64,000 bases of DNA from an uncultured Lachnospiraceae bacterium (GCA_944381615.1 CALWLT010000028.1:1-64000), one strand, 5' to 3'; shown: positions 50,834-59,708, counted from the first letter of the stretch. Notes: generated from the letters alone by a model not told the origin. Made by a program: numbers and translations.

Positions 50834-52309
50834 ATGAGTATGGCGGAAAATAAAAAGAATGTTCCCTCGATAGGAATCTCGATTCTGCCGATGATCGTCA
50901 TGGCTGTCGTGCTGGCAGTCGGCTTCGGCGTATTTGGCTTTGCCGCAGAGAACCTGCTGATTATCTGCGCGTTCTTTACAATTATCCTGGCGCTGGTCTG
51001 CAAGACCGCAACCTGGGAAGAATGTGCGGAATCGGCGTCAGATAAGGTTAAGAAAGCGTTCATCGCGATTTTCATTTTCGTATTTGTCGGTATGATCATC
51101 GGAACCTGGATGCTTTCCGGCACCATTCCCATGATGCTTTATTACGGATTAAAATGGATGGATCCGAACATGTACCTGGTTTCGGCCTTCCTTCTTACCT
51201 CGCTGGTATCGCTGTGTACCGGTACCTCCTTCGGTTCGGTCGGCACGGTCGGTCTGGCCCTGATCGGCGTGGCCCAGGGTCTGGGCGTAAACCTGGCGGT
51301 TGCGGCCGGCGCGATCATTTCCGGCGCGTACGTCGGCGATAAGATGTCTCCGCTGTCGGATACCTCCAACCTGGAGGCGGCCGTGGCGAGCGTCAACTTG
51401 TTTAAGCACATTTACCACATGTTATGGACGACCCTTCCGGCAGCCGGCGTCTGCCTGGTCATTTATTTCCTGGCCGGACAGTCCTCTTCCGTCGTGGCGG
51501 AAGTCAACATGGATTCTGTCAATGAGATCACGAATGGACTTTCCAGTATCTACAATTTTAACATTTTGCTTTTGCTGCCGCTGATCGTAGTTCTGGTCGG
51601 CTCCGCCATGGGCAAGCCCACCATCCCGGTTATGTTTGCATCGGCGGTAACGGCCGGCGTGCTGGCGGTTATCTTCCAGGGCGCGACGGTTACGTCGGTT
51701 ATGACCGCTTCCTACAACGGATTTAAGGTTTCTCTGCTGGGCCTTTCGGCGGAGCAGGTTCCGGCGGCGATTATCACGCTTCTGGAGCGCGGCGGCATGA
51801 TGAGCATGATGGCGACGATCCTGAAGGTTCTGTGCGCGTTCCTGTTCGCGGGCGCCATGACGGCCGGCGGCTTCCTGGATGGAATCCTGGCCTGGATGAA
51901 GACCTTCGTAAAGGGCGTGGGCAGCCTGACGCTGGCCTGCGTGCTGGCGACCCTGATGGTTGCCATCGTAGCCGGCAACGCGTACGTGCCGATTCTGATT
52001 GGCGGCGAGCTGTTTGAGAAGGCGTACAAGGATATGCGGCTGGATCCCAGAAACCTTTCGCAGGTTCTCGGTGCGGTCGGCTGCTGCGCCATCCCGCTGA
52101 TTCCGTGGTCGGCCGCCGGCGCTTACATGAGCGGCGCGCTGGGCGTTTCTACCTTCAGCTATGCCCCGTGGGCGATCTTCTGCTATGCCGGTATTATCAT
52201 TGCGGTTATCTGGGGTTACACGGGCGTTGGAATTTTGAAGATGACGCCGGAGCAGATCGCGGCGGTGGAAGCGGAAGAACGAGGCGAGACCGAGGCCGAT
52301 AAGAAATAA
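50834..52309 (+). CDS. NhaC-family Na+/H+ antiporter
   Basis: 491 residues with about 12 hydrophobic helices of the ion-transporter superfamily, with IISGAYVGDKMSPLSDTSNLEAA (the conserved GDKxSPLSDTT-type motif of NhaC) and GNAYVPILIGGELF. NhaC members exchange protons for sodium, some for malate/lactate or amino acids. ATG 50834 has AGGAG 4 bases upstream; ATG 50840 is an alternative. A hairpin without T-run lies in the gap before it (GGCCGCCCG/CGGGCGGCC, about 50761-50804). Confidence 0.85.
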   Translation: MSMAENKKNVPSIGISILPMIVMAVVLAVGFGVFGFAAENLLIICAFFTIILALVCKTATWEECAESASDKVKKAFIAIFIFVFVGMIIGTWMLSGTIPMMLYYGLKWMDPNMYLVSAFLLTSLVSLCTGTSFGSVGTVGLALIGVAQGLGVNLAVAAGAIISGAYVGDKMSPLSDTSNLEAAVASVNLFKHIYHMLWTTLPAAGVCLVIYFLAGQSSSVVAEVNMDSVNEITNGLSSIYNFNILLLLPLIVVLVGSAMGKPTIPVMFASAVTAGVLAVIFQGATVTSVMTASYNGFKVSLLGLSAEQVPAAIITLLERGGMMSMMATILKVLCAFLFAGAMTAGGFLDGILAWMKTFVKGVGSLTLACVLATLMVAIVAGNAYVPILIGGELFEKAYKDMRLDPRNLSQVLGAVGCCAIPLIPWSAAGAYMSGALGVSTFSYAPWAIFCYAGIIIAVIWGYTGVGILKMTPEQIAAVEAEERGETEADKK

Positions 52310-52328
52310 AATATTGTGTGATTCGGAA

Positions 52329-52378
52329 GGCTGGGGATGTCGCCGCGCGCCAAATGGGCGCATCCCCGGCCCTCTTTT
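52329..52378 (+). terminator. Terminator between the two NhaC genes
   Basis: GGCTGGGGATG (52329-52339) pairs with CATCCCCGGCC (52361-52371), followed by CTCTTTTAC. Some read-through to the second NhaC gene is possible because that gene starts 23 bases later. Confidence 0.7.
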
Positions 52379-52401
52379 ACTGAGAAAAAGGGGGGATCCT
52401 C

Positions 52402-53781
52402 ATGCAGGAAAAAGAAATGACATTCCCGTTTGCGGCCTGTCTTCTGGGGCTGGTGCTGGCGGTTATCCTGCTGCCCGCGCTGCTTCTGGGGAGCAAGGTT
52501 CAGCCGCTTTTTCTGATCGCCTGGGCGCTGGCCGTGGTGCTTCTGATGGCGAAGGGCTATACCTGGGGCGAGCTGATGGATGCGGCGGCGCTGGGCAGCC
52601 AGAAAGCGTTTTCGCCGATTCTGTTTCTGCTGTGCGCGGGGGCGATGATCGGGACCTGGAACGCCTGCGGGACGATCCCCATGCTGACGCTGTTTGGCAT
52701 TTCGCATATGAGCGCCGGGCTGTTTCTCGTTCTGGCGTTTGCCGGCTGTTTCGTCTTTGGCATCGTGACGGGAACCGTATTCGGCGTCTGCGGGACGGTC
52801 GGCGTCATGTTCCTGGCGGTGGGGAGAAGCCTGAATATCCCGGACGGCTGGGGTGTGGCGGCCGTGGCGGCCGGCGCCTTCTTCGGATACGGCCTGTCGC
52901 CGCTGGCAGACTGCACCAATCTGGTTTCCTCGACGGCCGGCGTGCCGCTCTCTGCCTGCATCCGCAGCCAGTTTCCGGTTCTGGTTCCGGTTCTGGCTGC
53001 GCTGGCGGCGGTTTACGGGGTCTGCGGGATGCAGATGTTTTCCGGAAGCGGCGCGCTGGCGGCGGATCAGCTGGCGCTGGTTGAGGAGATTGAGGCTACG
53101 TTTCGCCTCGGCTTCTGGCCGGCGGTGCCGCCGGTCCTGGTCGTTGCGCTTCTTTTGATGAAGCGGCCGGCCATGCTCTCGATCCTCGCGGGGGCGGGGG
53201 CAGGGGCGCTGGTTCATTTCTTCTATCAGGGAAAAAGCGCGGCGGAAACCGTGTCTGCCATCTGGGTCGGGCCGGATTTTTCCGCCTCCGGCGAGACGGT
53301 GCAGAGCTTTTTCGGCGGCGGCGGGATGAGCGGCATGTCGGGGACCGTCATTTTGTTTTTGCTGGCCTTCGGCCTGTTCGGCGTGCTGGACGGCTGCGGG
53401 GCGGTCAAGGTGGTTATGGACCGGCTTCTGACGGCGGCGACGACGCAGCGCCGGGCGGCCGTGATTACCATGCTGTTCGGCTTTGGGCTGAATATCATCT
53501 GCGCGTCCGCCATGTGCTCGTTTATTTTTACCCTGTCCTGCCTGCTGCCGCTCTATGAGACGCACGGCTGGGACAAGACCGTGCTCGGCCGGTCGTCGTT
53601 TGTGGGCTGTTTGTATATGAGCCTGTTTATTCCATGGCATTCCAATATTATGACCGCCTCCTCCCTTCTGGGAGTGGAGGGAAATTTCCTGCTGCGGGAG
53701 CTGGCGCTTCCGGCGGCGGCGGTCGTGGTCCTGTTCCTGCTCTGGACTTTCTTTGCGGGGACGATCCGGGGGGAGAAATAA
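52402..53781 (+). CDS. NhaC-family transporter, second copy
   Basis: 459 residues, diverged from the first NhaC copy. It shares the motif GYGLSPLADCTNLVSSTAG and a hydrophobic layout of about 11 helices. The SPLADxTN variant departs from SPLSDTS of the first copy, suggesting another substrate, such as a carboxylate. AAAGGGGGGATCC precedes ATG 52402. The TauE/SafE gene follows after 17 bases. Confidence 0.8.
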   Translation: MQEKEMTFPFAACLLGLVLAVILLPALLLGSKVQPLFLIAWALAVVLLMAKGYTWGELMDAAALGSQKAFSPILFLLCAGAMIGTWNACGTIPMLTLFGISHMSAGLFLVLAFAGCFVFGIVTGTVFGVCGTVGVMFLAVGRSLNIPDGWGVAAVAAGAFFGYGLSPLADCTNLVSSTAGVPLSACIRSQFPVLVPVLAALAAVYGVCGMQMFSGSGALAADQLALVEEIEATFRLGFWPAVPPVLVVALLLMKRPAMLSILAGAGAGALVHFFYQGKSAAETVSAIWVGPDFSASGETVQSFFGGGGMSGMSGTVILFLLAFGLFGVLDGCGAVKVVMDRLLTAATTQRRAAVITMLFGFGLNIICASAMCSFIFTLSCLLPLYETHGWDKTVLGRSSFVGCLYMSLFIPWHSNIMTASSLLGVEGNFLLRELALPAAAVVVLFLLWTFFAGTIRGEK

Positions 53782-53798
53782 AGTAGGAGGAAAAGGAA

Positions 53799-54587
53799 AT
53801 GTACATCTATCTCATTTTTCTGGCAATCAGCTTTATCGCGTCGGTCATCGGGGCGATCTGCGGCATCGGCGGCGGCGTCCTGATCAAACCGACGCTGGAC
53901 GCCTTCGGGGTGCTGGACGTGGCGGCGATCAGCTTCCTCTCCAGCTGTACGGTTCTGGCCATGTCCTGCTGCAGCGTGTTCAGCTCGCTGAAAAAGGGCG
54001 GCGGCAGCATCGATCTGGCGGTCAGCACGCCGCTCGGCATCGGCGCGGCTCTCGGCGGGATTGCCGGAAAGCAGGTTTTCCAGATGCTTTCCGATTTTTT
54101 CCCGGATCCGAACCAGGTGGGGGCGGTACAGTCCGTCTGCCTCTTTCTCGTCGCGCTGAGCCTGCTGCTCTATACGTTAAATAAGGCGCGGATCGTCACG
54201 AAGCGGATTCAGGGGAAGGCTATCTGCGTGGTCATCGGGTTTGCGCTCGGCTTCTGTTCGTCCTTCCTGGGAATCGGCGGCGGCCCCATCGATCTGATGG
54301 TGCTGTTCTATTTCTTCTCCATGGAGACGAAGACGGCGGCGGCCAATTCCCTCTATGTGATCCTGATTTCCCAGACGGCGGCCCTGCTGCAGACGATCGT
54401 GACGAACAATGTGCCGGACGTGGCGCTGGGGCTGATCGTGCTGATGGTCTGCGGCGGCATGCTGGGCGGTACCTTCGGGCGGCGGCTGAATAAAAAGATG
54501 GATACGGCGGCGGTCGATCGCCTGTTTGTGGGGGTAATGAGCCTGATCATGGTCATCTGTATCTATAACCTGTTCCAGTACATGTGA
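53799..54587 (+). CDS. TauE/SafE-family exporter
   Basis: 262 residues with 7-8 helices in two repeats: AICGIGGGVLIKPTL in the first and GFCSSFLGIGGGPIDLM in the second, the two G(I/G)GGG-type motifs of the TauE/SafE family of sulfite/sulfoacetate or organic-anion exporters. AGGAGG precedes ATG 53799. It is in an operon with the second NhaC gene; the anion carried is unknown. Confidence 0.85.
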   Translation: MYIYLIFLAISFIASVIGAICGIGGGVLIKPTLDAFGVLDVAAISFLSSCTVLAMSCCSVFSSLKKGGGSIDLAVSTPLGIGAALGGIAGKQVFQMLSDFFPDPNQVGAVQSVCLFLVALSLLLYTLNKARIVTKRIQGKAICVVIGFALGFCSSFLGIGGGPIDLMVLFYFFSMETKTAAANSLYVILISQTAALLQTIVTNNVPDVALGLIVLMVCGGMLGGTFGRRLNKKMDTAAVDRLFVGVMSLIMVICIYNLFQYM

Positions 54588-54867
54588 TAAATTGAGCAGA
54601 TGACATGACCATTTTCAGGGATTGACAGGATGCCGGGACTGTTTGACAGACAAAGAGGGGACAGAATGGGAAAAACAGTTAAAAACCTTCGGTTTTCTGC
54701 TTGTATTTTCCAGATGTTTATATTATGATTTAGAATAGTTCCGGGCGCGGTGCGCGTGGTCTGGTACGCTGTGTGCCGGCAGCCGGAGAAAACGCGGATA
54801 GATTAGGGAAGGAATTTGTCGTTTGGTTTGTGTTCCGCGGGAATAAACATAAGGAGTTGCAGTCAGA
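54588..54867 (+). other. Region upstream of the FadR-type regulator
   Basis: 280 bases without a gene. It contains a promoter, TTGTAT (54701-54706), 17-base spacer, TATGAT (54724-54729). No convincing FadR-type operator palindrome was recognised. Confidence 0.5.
54701..54729 (+). promoter_or_regulatory. Promoter of the FadR-type regulator gene
   Basis: TTGTAT, 17-base spacer, TATGAT, giving a leader of about 130 bases before ATG 54868. Confidence 0.6.
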
Positions 54868-55569
54868 ATGTTTCAGCCGATCGAGGGCAATGTGTCAATT
54901 TATAAGAAAATAGTCATGCAGATTCAGGATATGATCATGCGGGGCGAGCTGAAAAAGGGCGACCGCCTGCCGCCGGAGCGGCAGCTGGCGGAGATCATGG
55001 GCGTGGGACGCCCGGCTCTCAAGCAGGCCATCAGCGCTCTGGAGGTCATGGGCATTATCCGCAGCCGTCAGGGAGACGGCAATTATATCACGGCGGACTC
55101 GGTGGAGATCATCAACCCGCTGGCGATCCAGTTTTATCTGAATGATGGCAAGATGGACGATATCCTGGAATTCCGCTACATCATCGAGGTGCAGATGGCT
55201 TCCCTGGCCGCGGCCAAGATCACGGAGGAGCAGATCCGGGAATTCGAGGGCCTGATGGAGGAGATCCGGGGGAACGTCCCGGAGCGGGCGGATCTGGAGA
55301 TCCGGCAGAAGTACAACAATCTGTTCCATCAGCGGATCGTGAACATCGGGGGTAACCGGCTGATCGAGTCGATCTATTCCAGCATCCTGGATCTGATCGG
55401 CGATCAGATTTTCCAGACGGACGGGACGGAGTTTTATTCGAGCCATATGCGGATTTTTGAGGCGATCCGGGAGCGGAAGCCGGACGAGGCGGCTTTTTAC
55501 ATGGCCGACCATTTCCACAAGAAGTTCCCCAATTACCGCTATTATAAACAGATTCACGCGCTGTCGTAG
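54868..55569 (+). CDS. FadR-subfamily GntR transcriptional regulator
   Basis: 233 residues. N-terminal winged helix (IMRGELKKGDRLPPERQLAEIMGVGRPALKQAISALEVMGII) and an FCD ligand domain (about 90-225) with the metal-binding-type histidines in FHQRIVNIGGN and MADHFHKKF. FCD regulators sense carboxylates or amino acids. It follows the NhaC/TauE genes, which could be its targets. AAGGAG precedes ATG 54868; a terminator follows at 55598-55634. Confidence 0.86.
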   Translation: MFQPIEGNVSIYKKIVMQIQDMIMRGELKKGDRLPPERQLAEIMGVGRPALKQAISALEVMGIIRSRQGDGNYITADSVEIINPLAIQFYLNDGKMDDILEFRYIIEVQMASLAAAKITEEQIREFEGLMEEIRGNVPERADLEIRQKYNNLFHQRIVNIGGNRLIESIYSSILDLIGDQIFQTDGTEFYSSHMRIFEAIRERKPDEAAFYMADHFHKKFPNYRYYKQIHALS

Positions 55570-55597
55570 AGGACGGCCGTGCAGAAGGCAGAAAGAG

Positions 55598-55634
55598 ACG
55601 GGGCGGCGCGAAACCATCGCGGCGCCCCGTTTTA
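55598..55634 (+). terminator. Terminator after the FadR-type gene
   Basis: ACGGGGCGGCGCG and CGCGGCGCCCCGT form a 13-base-pair stem (one G-G mismatch) followed by TTTA. Confidence 0.78.
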
Positions 55635-55655
55635 TATCCGGACTCCCTGATTTTA

Positions 55656-56291
55656 TCAGAATGTTGATTCGTTTTCTGCCGCGCTTACCCGCCTTGCGGG
55701 AAGCCGGGCGCTCTGTACAAACCCGATGATCTGACCGGATAAGAGAACCGTCAGAATCGAGTATCCCAGCCGGTTTAACGGGATGTAGCTGGCGGACATA
55801 CCCAGAACCACAATGTCGGTCAGCAGATAGACCCACTGGATCTTCATGTGGGTTACATGGGAAATGCTCATGGCCAGCGCGTCGTCTCCGCCGGGCGCCC
55901 CGCCGATCCGCACGCACAGACCGGCGCCGATACCCACGAAGAGAGCGCCCGCGACGGCCGCCAGAAGCGGCATCTCGGCCAGCTGCGGCCAAAGCGGGTC
56001 GAACTGTTCGCAGATCTTGTAGGAGGCGGAGAAGCCGGCGGTCGAGAGAATCGAGTAGGCGATAAACTCCCGTCCCAGAAGCTTCCATCCCAGTCCGTAG
56101 CACAGCAGGTTCATAACAAGGCCCGAGACAGCCGGGCTGATTCCAAACCAGTGATCCAGAAGAAGGGTCATCCCCAGCACGCCGCCCTCCGTCACACCGG
56201 AAAACGAGTGGACATGGTAGAGGCCGAACGCGAGGAACGCGCTGGAAAACAGCGCGATGACGCAGGAACTGACCCTGATTTTGTGAAACAA
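55656..56291 (-). CDS. YitT-like membrane protein
   Basis: 211 residues from a TTG start at 56291 that has AAGGAG upstream; the longer frame from 56357 lacks a ribosome site and adds a non-conserved segment. About five hydrophobic helices with HVHSFSGVTEGGVLGMTLLL and the family-typical GIGAGLCVRIGGAPGGDDALA. The YitT/DUF161-type family is of unknown function; the usual C-terminal soluble DUF2179 domain is absent, which is a short-form layout. Its promoter carries an inverted repeat (56382-56428). Confidence 0.75.
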   Translation of the reverse strand: MFHKIRVSSCVIALFSSAFLAFGLYHVHSFSGVTEGGVLGMTLLLDHWFGISPAVSGLVMNLLCYGLGWKLLGREFIAYSILSTAGFSASYKICEQFDPLWPQLAEMPLLAAVAGALFVGIGAGLCVRIGGAPGGDDALAMSISHVTHMKIQWVYLLTDIVVLGMSASYIPLNRLGYSILTVLLSGQIIGFVQSARLPARRVSAAENESTF

Positions 56292-56381
56292 AATAACACG
56301 CTCCTTAATAAAGATATAGTAGTAAATGGATGCAGGAAATTCCTGCCGGCGGGGCATCGCCCCGTCTCAGACAGAGTTTAG

Positions 56382-56436
56382 AATCCGGATTCGTACTGTC
56401 CTTTCTCATTATAGTACGAATTCGGATTTTTGTCAA
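56382..56436 (-). promoter_or_regulatory. Promoter wrapped in a 16-base inverted repeat
   Basis: On the minus strand TTGACA (plus 56431-56436), 17-base spacer and TATAAT (plus 56408-56413), perfect consensus. The arms AATCCGGATTCGTACT (56382-56397) and AGTACGAATTCGGATT (56413-56428, one mismatch) flank the -10: one arm is the spacer, the other lies just past the start site. This is an operator-like layout; alternatively the transcript's 5' end folds. A second small stem, GGGGC-ATC-GCCCC (56352-56364), follows in the leader. Confidence 0.7.
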
Positions 56437-56501
56437 GCCGGGAGACCCGGGAATCCGGCGGGAGATCCGGGAAAAGCAGAGAGAAAAGGAAAAATTTCCT
56501 A

Positions 56502-56530
56502 TTGAAATTGAAAGACTGGTGGAATATACT
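56502..56530 (+). promoter_or_regulatory. Promoter of the secreted DUF6612-like gene
   Basis: TTGAAA (56502-56507), 17-base spacer, TATACT (56525-56530), followed by AGGAGG before ATG 56579. Confidence 0.7.
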
Positions 56531-56578
56531 TAATTTAGCAGTTATTGTGAGAAAATTTGCGACAGGAGGTAGAAACGG

Positions 56579-57412
56579 ATGAAAAAGTGGTTGACGGCGC
56601 TGCTGGGCGGCGCGGCGGCGCTTGCGATGTCATTTCCGGCGTTTGCCGCCGAGGATCCGGCGACGGTTCTGGATCGGGTGTCAGCGAAGGCGGATACGCT
56701 CGACTCGATGGACAGCCGGGTCGGAATGCACATCGTGCTGCTGCCCGACGAGCAGGATGTCCAGTCCGGGCTTCGGATGGACATGGACATGACGATGAAG
56801 ATGGACGGTGTTGTGACGGGCGATCTGCGGTATCTCACGGAAGCGGCGGTCAGCACGCTGGGCGTGACGGCGTACTCGGTCAGCTTTTATGAGGACGGGT
56901 ATGTGTATACCGATACGGACGGCCTGAAGCTGAAATATCCCATGGATCTGGAGGCGGTTATGGAGTCAGCGTCCGGCATGGATTTCGCGTCGGAGCTGGA
57001 GTCTTCCTATATGAAGAATATCACGCTTTCCGAGATCAACGGCGTGCGGGTGCTGGGCTATGAGATGGATACGGCGCAGATGAACGCGCTGATGGGAGAG
57101 ATCATGGGCAGCCTGGCCGGGACACAGGTTATCCCGGGCGCGTCCGCCGAGATGGCGGCGGATATCAGCTTCCGTGAGATCCGCGGATCCTATATCCTCA
57201 CGGACGATGACTACTATTCCTATGCCAATATGTATATGGTTTACGACATGAAGCTGATGGATCAGGATCTGACCTGTATCATCCTCATGGAAATGAACGT
57301 CAACAATCCGGGCCAGGAGATCACGCTTACGCTGCCCTCGACCGAGGGATATCAGGAGCTGGCCGGTTATTACGACGCGATGCTGGCCGATCTGGACGTC
57401 GAGGAGCAGTAA
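56579..57412 (+). CDS. Secreted DUF6612-like protein
   Basis: 277 residues with a classical signal peptide (KKWLTALLGGAAALAMSFPAFA, cleavage after AFA). The mature part resembles the LolA/LppX-like beta-sheet proteins grouped as DUF6612: a methionine-rich segment GLRMDMDMTMKMDGVV, YEDGYVYTDTDGLKLKYPM and ENEV-type strands. Such folds carry hydrophobic ligands; the function here is unknown. Not a lipoprotein, since no lipobox cysteine follows the signal. Confidence 0.65.
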   Translation: MKKWLTALLGGAAALAMSFPAFAAEDPATVLDRVSAKADTLDSMDSRVGMHIVLLPDEQDVQSGLRMDMDMTMKMDGVVTGDLRYLTEAAVSTLGVTAYSVSFYEDGYVYTDTDGLKLKYPMDLEAVMESASGMDFASELESSYMKNITLSEINGVRVLGYEMDTAQMNALMGEIMGSLAGTQVIPGASAEMAADISFREIRGSYILTDDDYYSYANMYMVYDMKLMDQDLTCIILMEMNVNNPGQEITLTLPSTEGYQELAGYYDAMLADLDVEEQ

Positions 57413-57474
57413 CGCCGGCACAGAGGAGCGGGAACACTGGCGTAAATGAAACTGACGGGCAGAGAGAAAAACGG

Positions 57475-57518
57475 GAGCCGCGGCGCGAAGAAGATTCGCA
57501 CCGCGGCTCTTTTTTTTC
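57475..57518 (+). terminator. Terminator after the DUF6612-like gene
   Basis: GAGCCGCGGCGCGAA and TTCGCACCGCGGCTC form a 15-base stem with one mismatch, followed by TTTTTTTT. Confidence 0.92.
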
Positions 57519-57631
57519 GATTTGTTATTGCCGGTTCGGCGCCGGATGGCCGGTGTCAGCGTTCCGGCGCCGGTCCTGACGCCGGCGTTTTGTAAGAGCG
57601 TGAGAGCGCGCCGGATCGGATCGCGATCGGG

Positions 57632-58342
57632 TCAGTGCATCTCGTCCTCAACCATCCGGTATCCGATGCCGATCTCGGTAAAGATGTACTGCGGCTCGGC
57701 GGGGTTGCGCTCCAGCTTGCGCCGGATGTGGGCCATGTTGACGCGCAGGATGCTGTTGTCGTCGTCCGCGTAGGGGCCCCAGATATTGGAAATGATGGAG
57801 TCGTACGTCATGACGCGGCCGGAATTTTTGGCCAGCAGCGAAATGATCTTGAATTCGATCTGCGTCAGATGAATTTCTTTGTCATCGAGCAGAACCTGGT
57901 GTTTTTCAAAATCGATCGTCAGGCCCTTTGCGTGGAAGGGGCGCTTGTAGAGCGGCGAGTCCGTGTTGAGGCGGTTGCTGTGGCGCAGCGCCGTGCGGAT
58001 GCGGGCCAGGAGCTCCGAGATGCCGATCGGCTTGGTCAGATAATCGTCGGCGCCCAGATCGAGGGCCCGGACCTTTTCCTGCTCCTGCGTGCGGGCGGAG
58101 ATCACGATGATGGGGATGCTGGCCCAGGTGCGGACCTGACGGATGATCTCCATGCCGTCCATGTCCGGAAGTCCGAGATCCAGAAGGATCAGGTCGGGGC
58201 ACTGGGAGGTAATGATGGGAAGCGCCTCCTGGCCGGTGTGGGCCGTCGTGAGGCGGTAGTCCTGCGCGGACAGTGCCGTCGTGATAAAATCGCAGATATT
58301 TTTTTCGTCTTCAACTAATAAAATGGAAAGTTTATGAGTCAA
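57632..58342 (-). CDS. KdpE-like response regulator
   Basis: 236 residues from a TTG start at 58342 that overlaps the end of the kinase gene by 11 bases and has AGGAGG 9 bases upstream. Receiver domain with Asp55 (LILLDLGLPDMDG) and DDYLTKPIGISELL; OmpR-type winged helix (LTQIEFKIISLLAKNSG, VNMAHIRRKLERNPAEP). It is paired with a KdpD-type kinase. No kdpFABC genes lie in the window, so a different potassium system or other target is possible. Confidence 0.85.
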   Translation of the reverse strand: MTHKLSILLVEDEKNICDFITTALSAQDYRLTTAHTGQEALPIITSQCPDLILLDLGLPDMDGMEIIRQVRTWASIPIIVISARTQEQEKVRALDLGADDYLTKPIGISELLARIRTALRHSNRLNTDSPLYKRPFHAKGLTIDFEKHQVLLDDKEIHLTQIEFKIISLLAKNSGRVMTYDSIISNIWGPYADDDNSILRVNMAHIRRKLERNPAEPQYIFTEIGIGYRMVEDEMH

Positions 58343-59450
58343 TTTCTTTATCCTCCTTCGGCAGAGCGAAAAAGAATTCCGCCCCTTTCGTATGGTTGAC
58401 TGCCTGAATGGATCCGCTGTGCGCGGAAATAATCGTCTTGCAGATGGACAGTCCGATTCCCATTCCCCTGCGGCCGTCGGCCGCGGTGCTGGCGGTGGAA
58501 GAGGAGCTGTCAAAAATAGTGGGGAGGCGTTCCGGCGGGATGCCGACCCCGTAATCGCGGACATGGAAGATCGCGCTGTCCGGCGTGTTTTCGACATAGC
58601 ACTCGACCGGTTCCTCGCTCCTGGAATGCACGATGGCATTCTCCATCAGATTGATCAGAACCTGTTCGATCAGAACGGCGTCCATGGGAATCATCAGGAA
58701 ATCATCGGGAACCTTCACGTTGATCCTGGCGTTCGGGAGCCGCTTTTTCAGGCGGATAACCGCCTCGGAAATGACCTCCTCGACCGGCTCCGGGGACTTG
58801 TTGACCCGGGCGGTCTGGTTGTTGATGCGCGTGACGGAGAGCAGGTTCTCTACCATGTTGAGCAGCCAGTTGGAATCTTCCAGGATGTGCTGGATCAGGG
58901 CGCTCTTCTGGCTTTCCGTCAGGTCATGGTTGCGCTCCAGATAGACGGTGCTCGATCCGATGATGCTGGTCAGCGGCGTCCGCAGATCGTGAGAGACGGC
59001 CCGCAGCAGGTTGGCCCGCATCGTTTCCTTCTCCGCGATCATCAGCGCCCGGTCCCGCTCGGAGAGGATGCGCGCCTGCTCCTTCATGTTGCTCGTGATG
59101 GCGCTGGTAATGCTGGAAATGGCAAAGGTCGCGATAAACGTGATCGGGTAACCGGTCATCGTAAAGTTCAGCGCGTAAAACGGGTAGGTAAACCGGTAAT
59201 TAATGAAAAATACGCTGAAAATGGAGGCGAACAGGCCGTAGCCGTAGCCGGGCGTAAAGCGGGCGACCAGAAAAACCGCCAGGACGTAGGTCAGGGCGAT
59301 ATTGGAATTCGGGCTGTCCATGATCTGGAAAAACAGATAGGACAGGGTCGTGGCAATTACCAGAAGTCCCGCCGTGATCAGCCAGTTATACAGGCGGGGA
59401 GGAAGACATTTCTCCAGCCTGCGAAAAAAACCTTTTACAGATGCGAGCAT
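58332..59450 (-). CDS. Short KdpD-like sensor histidine kinase
   Basis: 372 residues. It contains the four-helix DUF4118 membrane unit (LYNWLITAGLLVIATTLSYL, YVLAVFLVARFTPGYGYGLFASIFSVFFINY), then HisKA (RAVSHDLRTPLTSIIGSS, His near residue 153) and HATPase (NLMENAIVHSRSEEP, GMGIGLSICKTII). The N-terminal KdpD sensor and Usp domains (about 500 residues in E. coli) are absent. With the KdpE-like regulator it forms a two-component system; the signal is unknown. Confidence 0.86.
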   Translation of the reverse strand: MLASVKGFFRRLEKCLPPRLYNWLITAGLLVIATTLSYLFFQIMDSPNSNIALTYVLAVFLVARFTPGYGYGLFASIFSVFFINYRFTYPFYALNFTMTGYPITFIATFAISSITSAITSNMKEQARILSERDRALMIAEKETMRANLLRAVSHDLRTPLTSIIGSSTVYLERNHDLTESQKSALIQHILEDSNWLLNMVENLLSVTRINNQTARVNKSPEPVEEVISEAVIRLKKRLPNARINVKVPDDFLMIPMDAVLIEQVLINLMENAIVHSRSEEPVECYVENTPDSAIFHVRDYGVGIPPERLPTIFDSSSSTASTAADGRRGMGIGLSICKTIISAHSGSIQAVNHTKGAEFFFALPKEDKEIDS

Positions 59451-59544
59451 CCGCGAGCGCTCCTTTCTGGCAGAAATACAGGTTGTCTGAACGAAAGACA
59501 GGCCGTCTGGCGGCCGTCTTTGCAGGGTACAGTTTTCTTCAGAT

Positions 59545-59550
59545 ATTATA
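59545..59550 (-). promoter_or_regulatory. -10 element upstream of the KdpD-like gene
   Basis: TATAAT on the minus strand (plus ATTATA), about 95 bases upstream of the start at 59450; no good -35, as expected for an activator-dependent promoter. Confidence 0.5.
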
Positions 59551-59580
59551 CAATTATTGCGGAAAAAGAGGAAGGGAAAA

Positions 59581-59620
59581 CTGTTAAGATGATGATAAAA
59601 TTGTTAAGATATTGATAAAA
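59581..59620. promoter_or_regulatory. 20-bp direct repeats upstream of the KdpD-like promoter
   Basis: CTGTTAAGATGATGATAAAA (59581-59600) and TTGTTAAGATATTGATAAAA (59601-59620), period exactly 20. OmpR/PhoB-family regulators bind direct repeats, and these lie about 35-75 bases upstream of the -10. Autoregulation by the KdpE-like protein is inferred. Confidence 0.6.
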
Positions 59621-59648
59621 ATAAAAAAGGCGGCGCGGCGGGCGTCCA

Positions 59649-59677
59649 TTGATTTTTTTACGGCGGTGAGTTACACT
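59649..59677 (+). promoter_or_regulatory. Promoter of the methionine aminopeptidase gene
   Basis: TTGATT (59649-59654), 17-base spacer, TACACT (59672-59677), followed by GGAG before ATG 59709. Confidence 0.7.
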
Positions 59678-59708
59678 TCAGAAAGTAAATGCGAAAAAGG
59701 AGCGGCAG

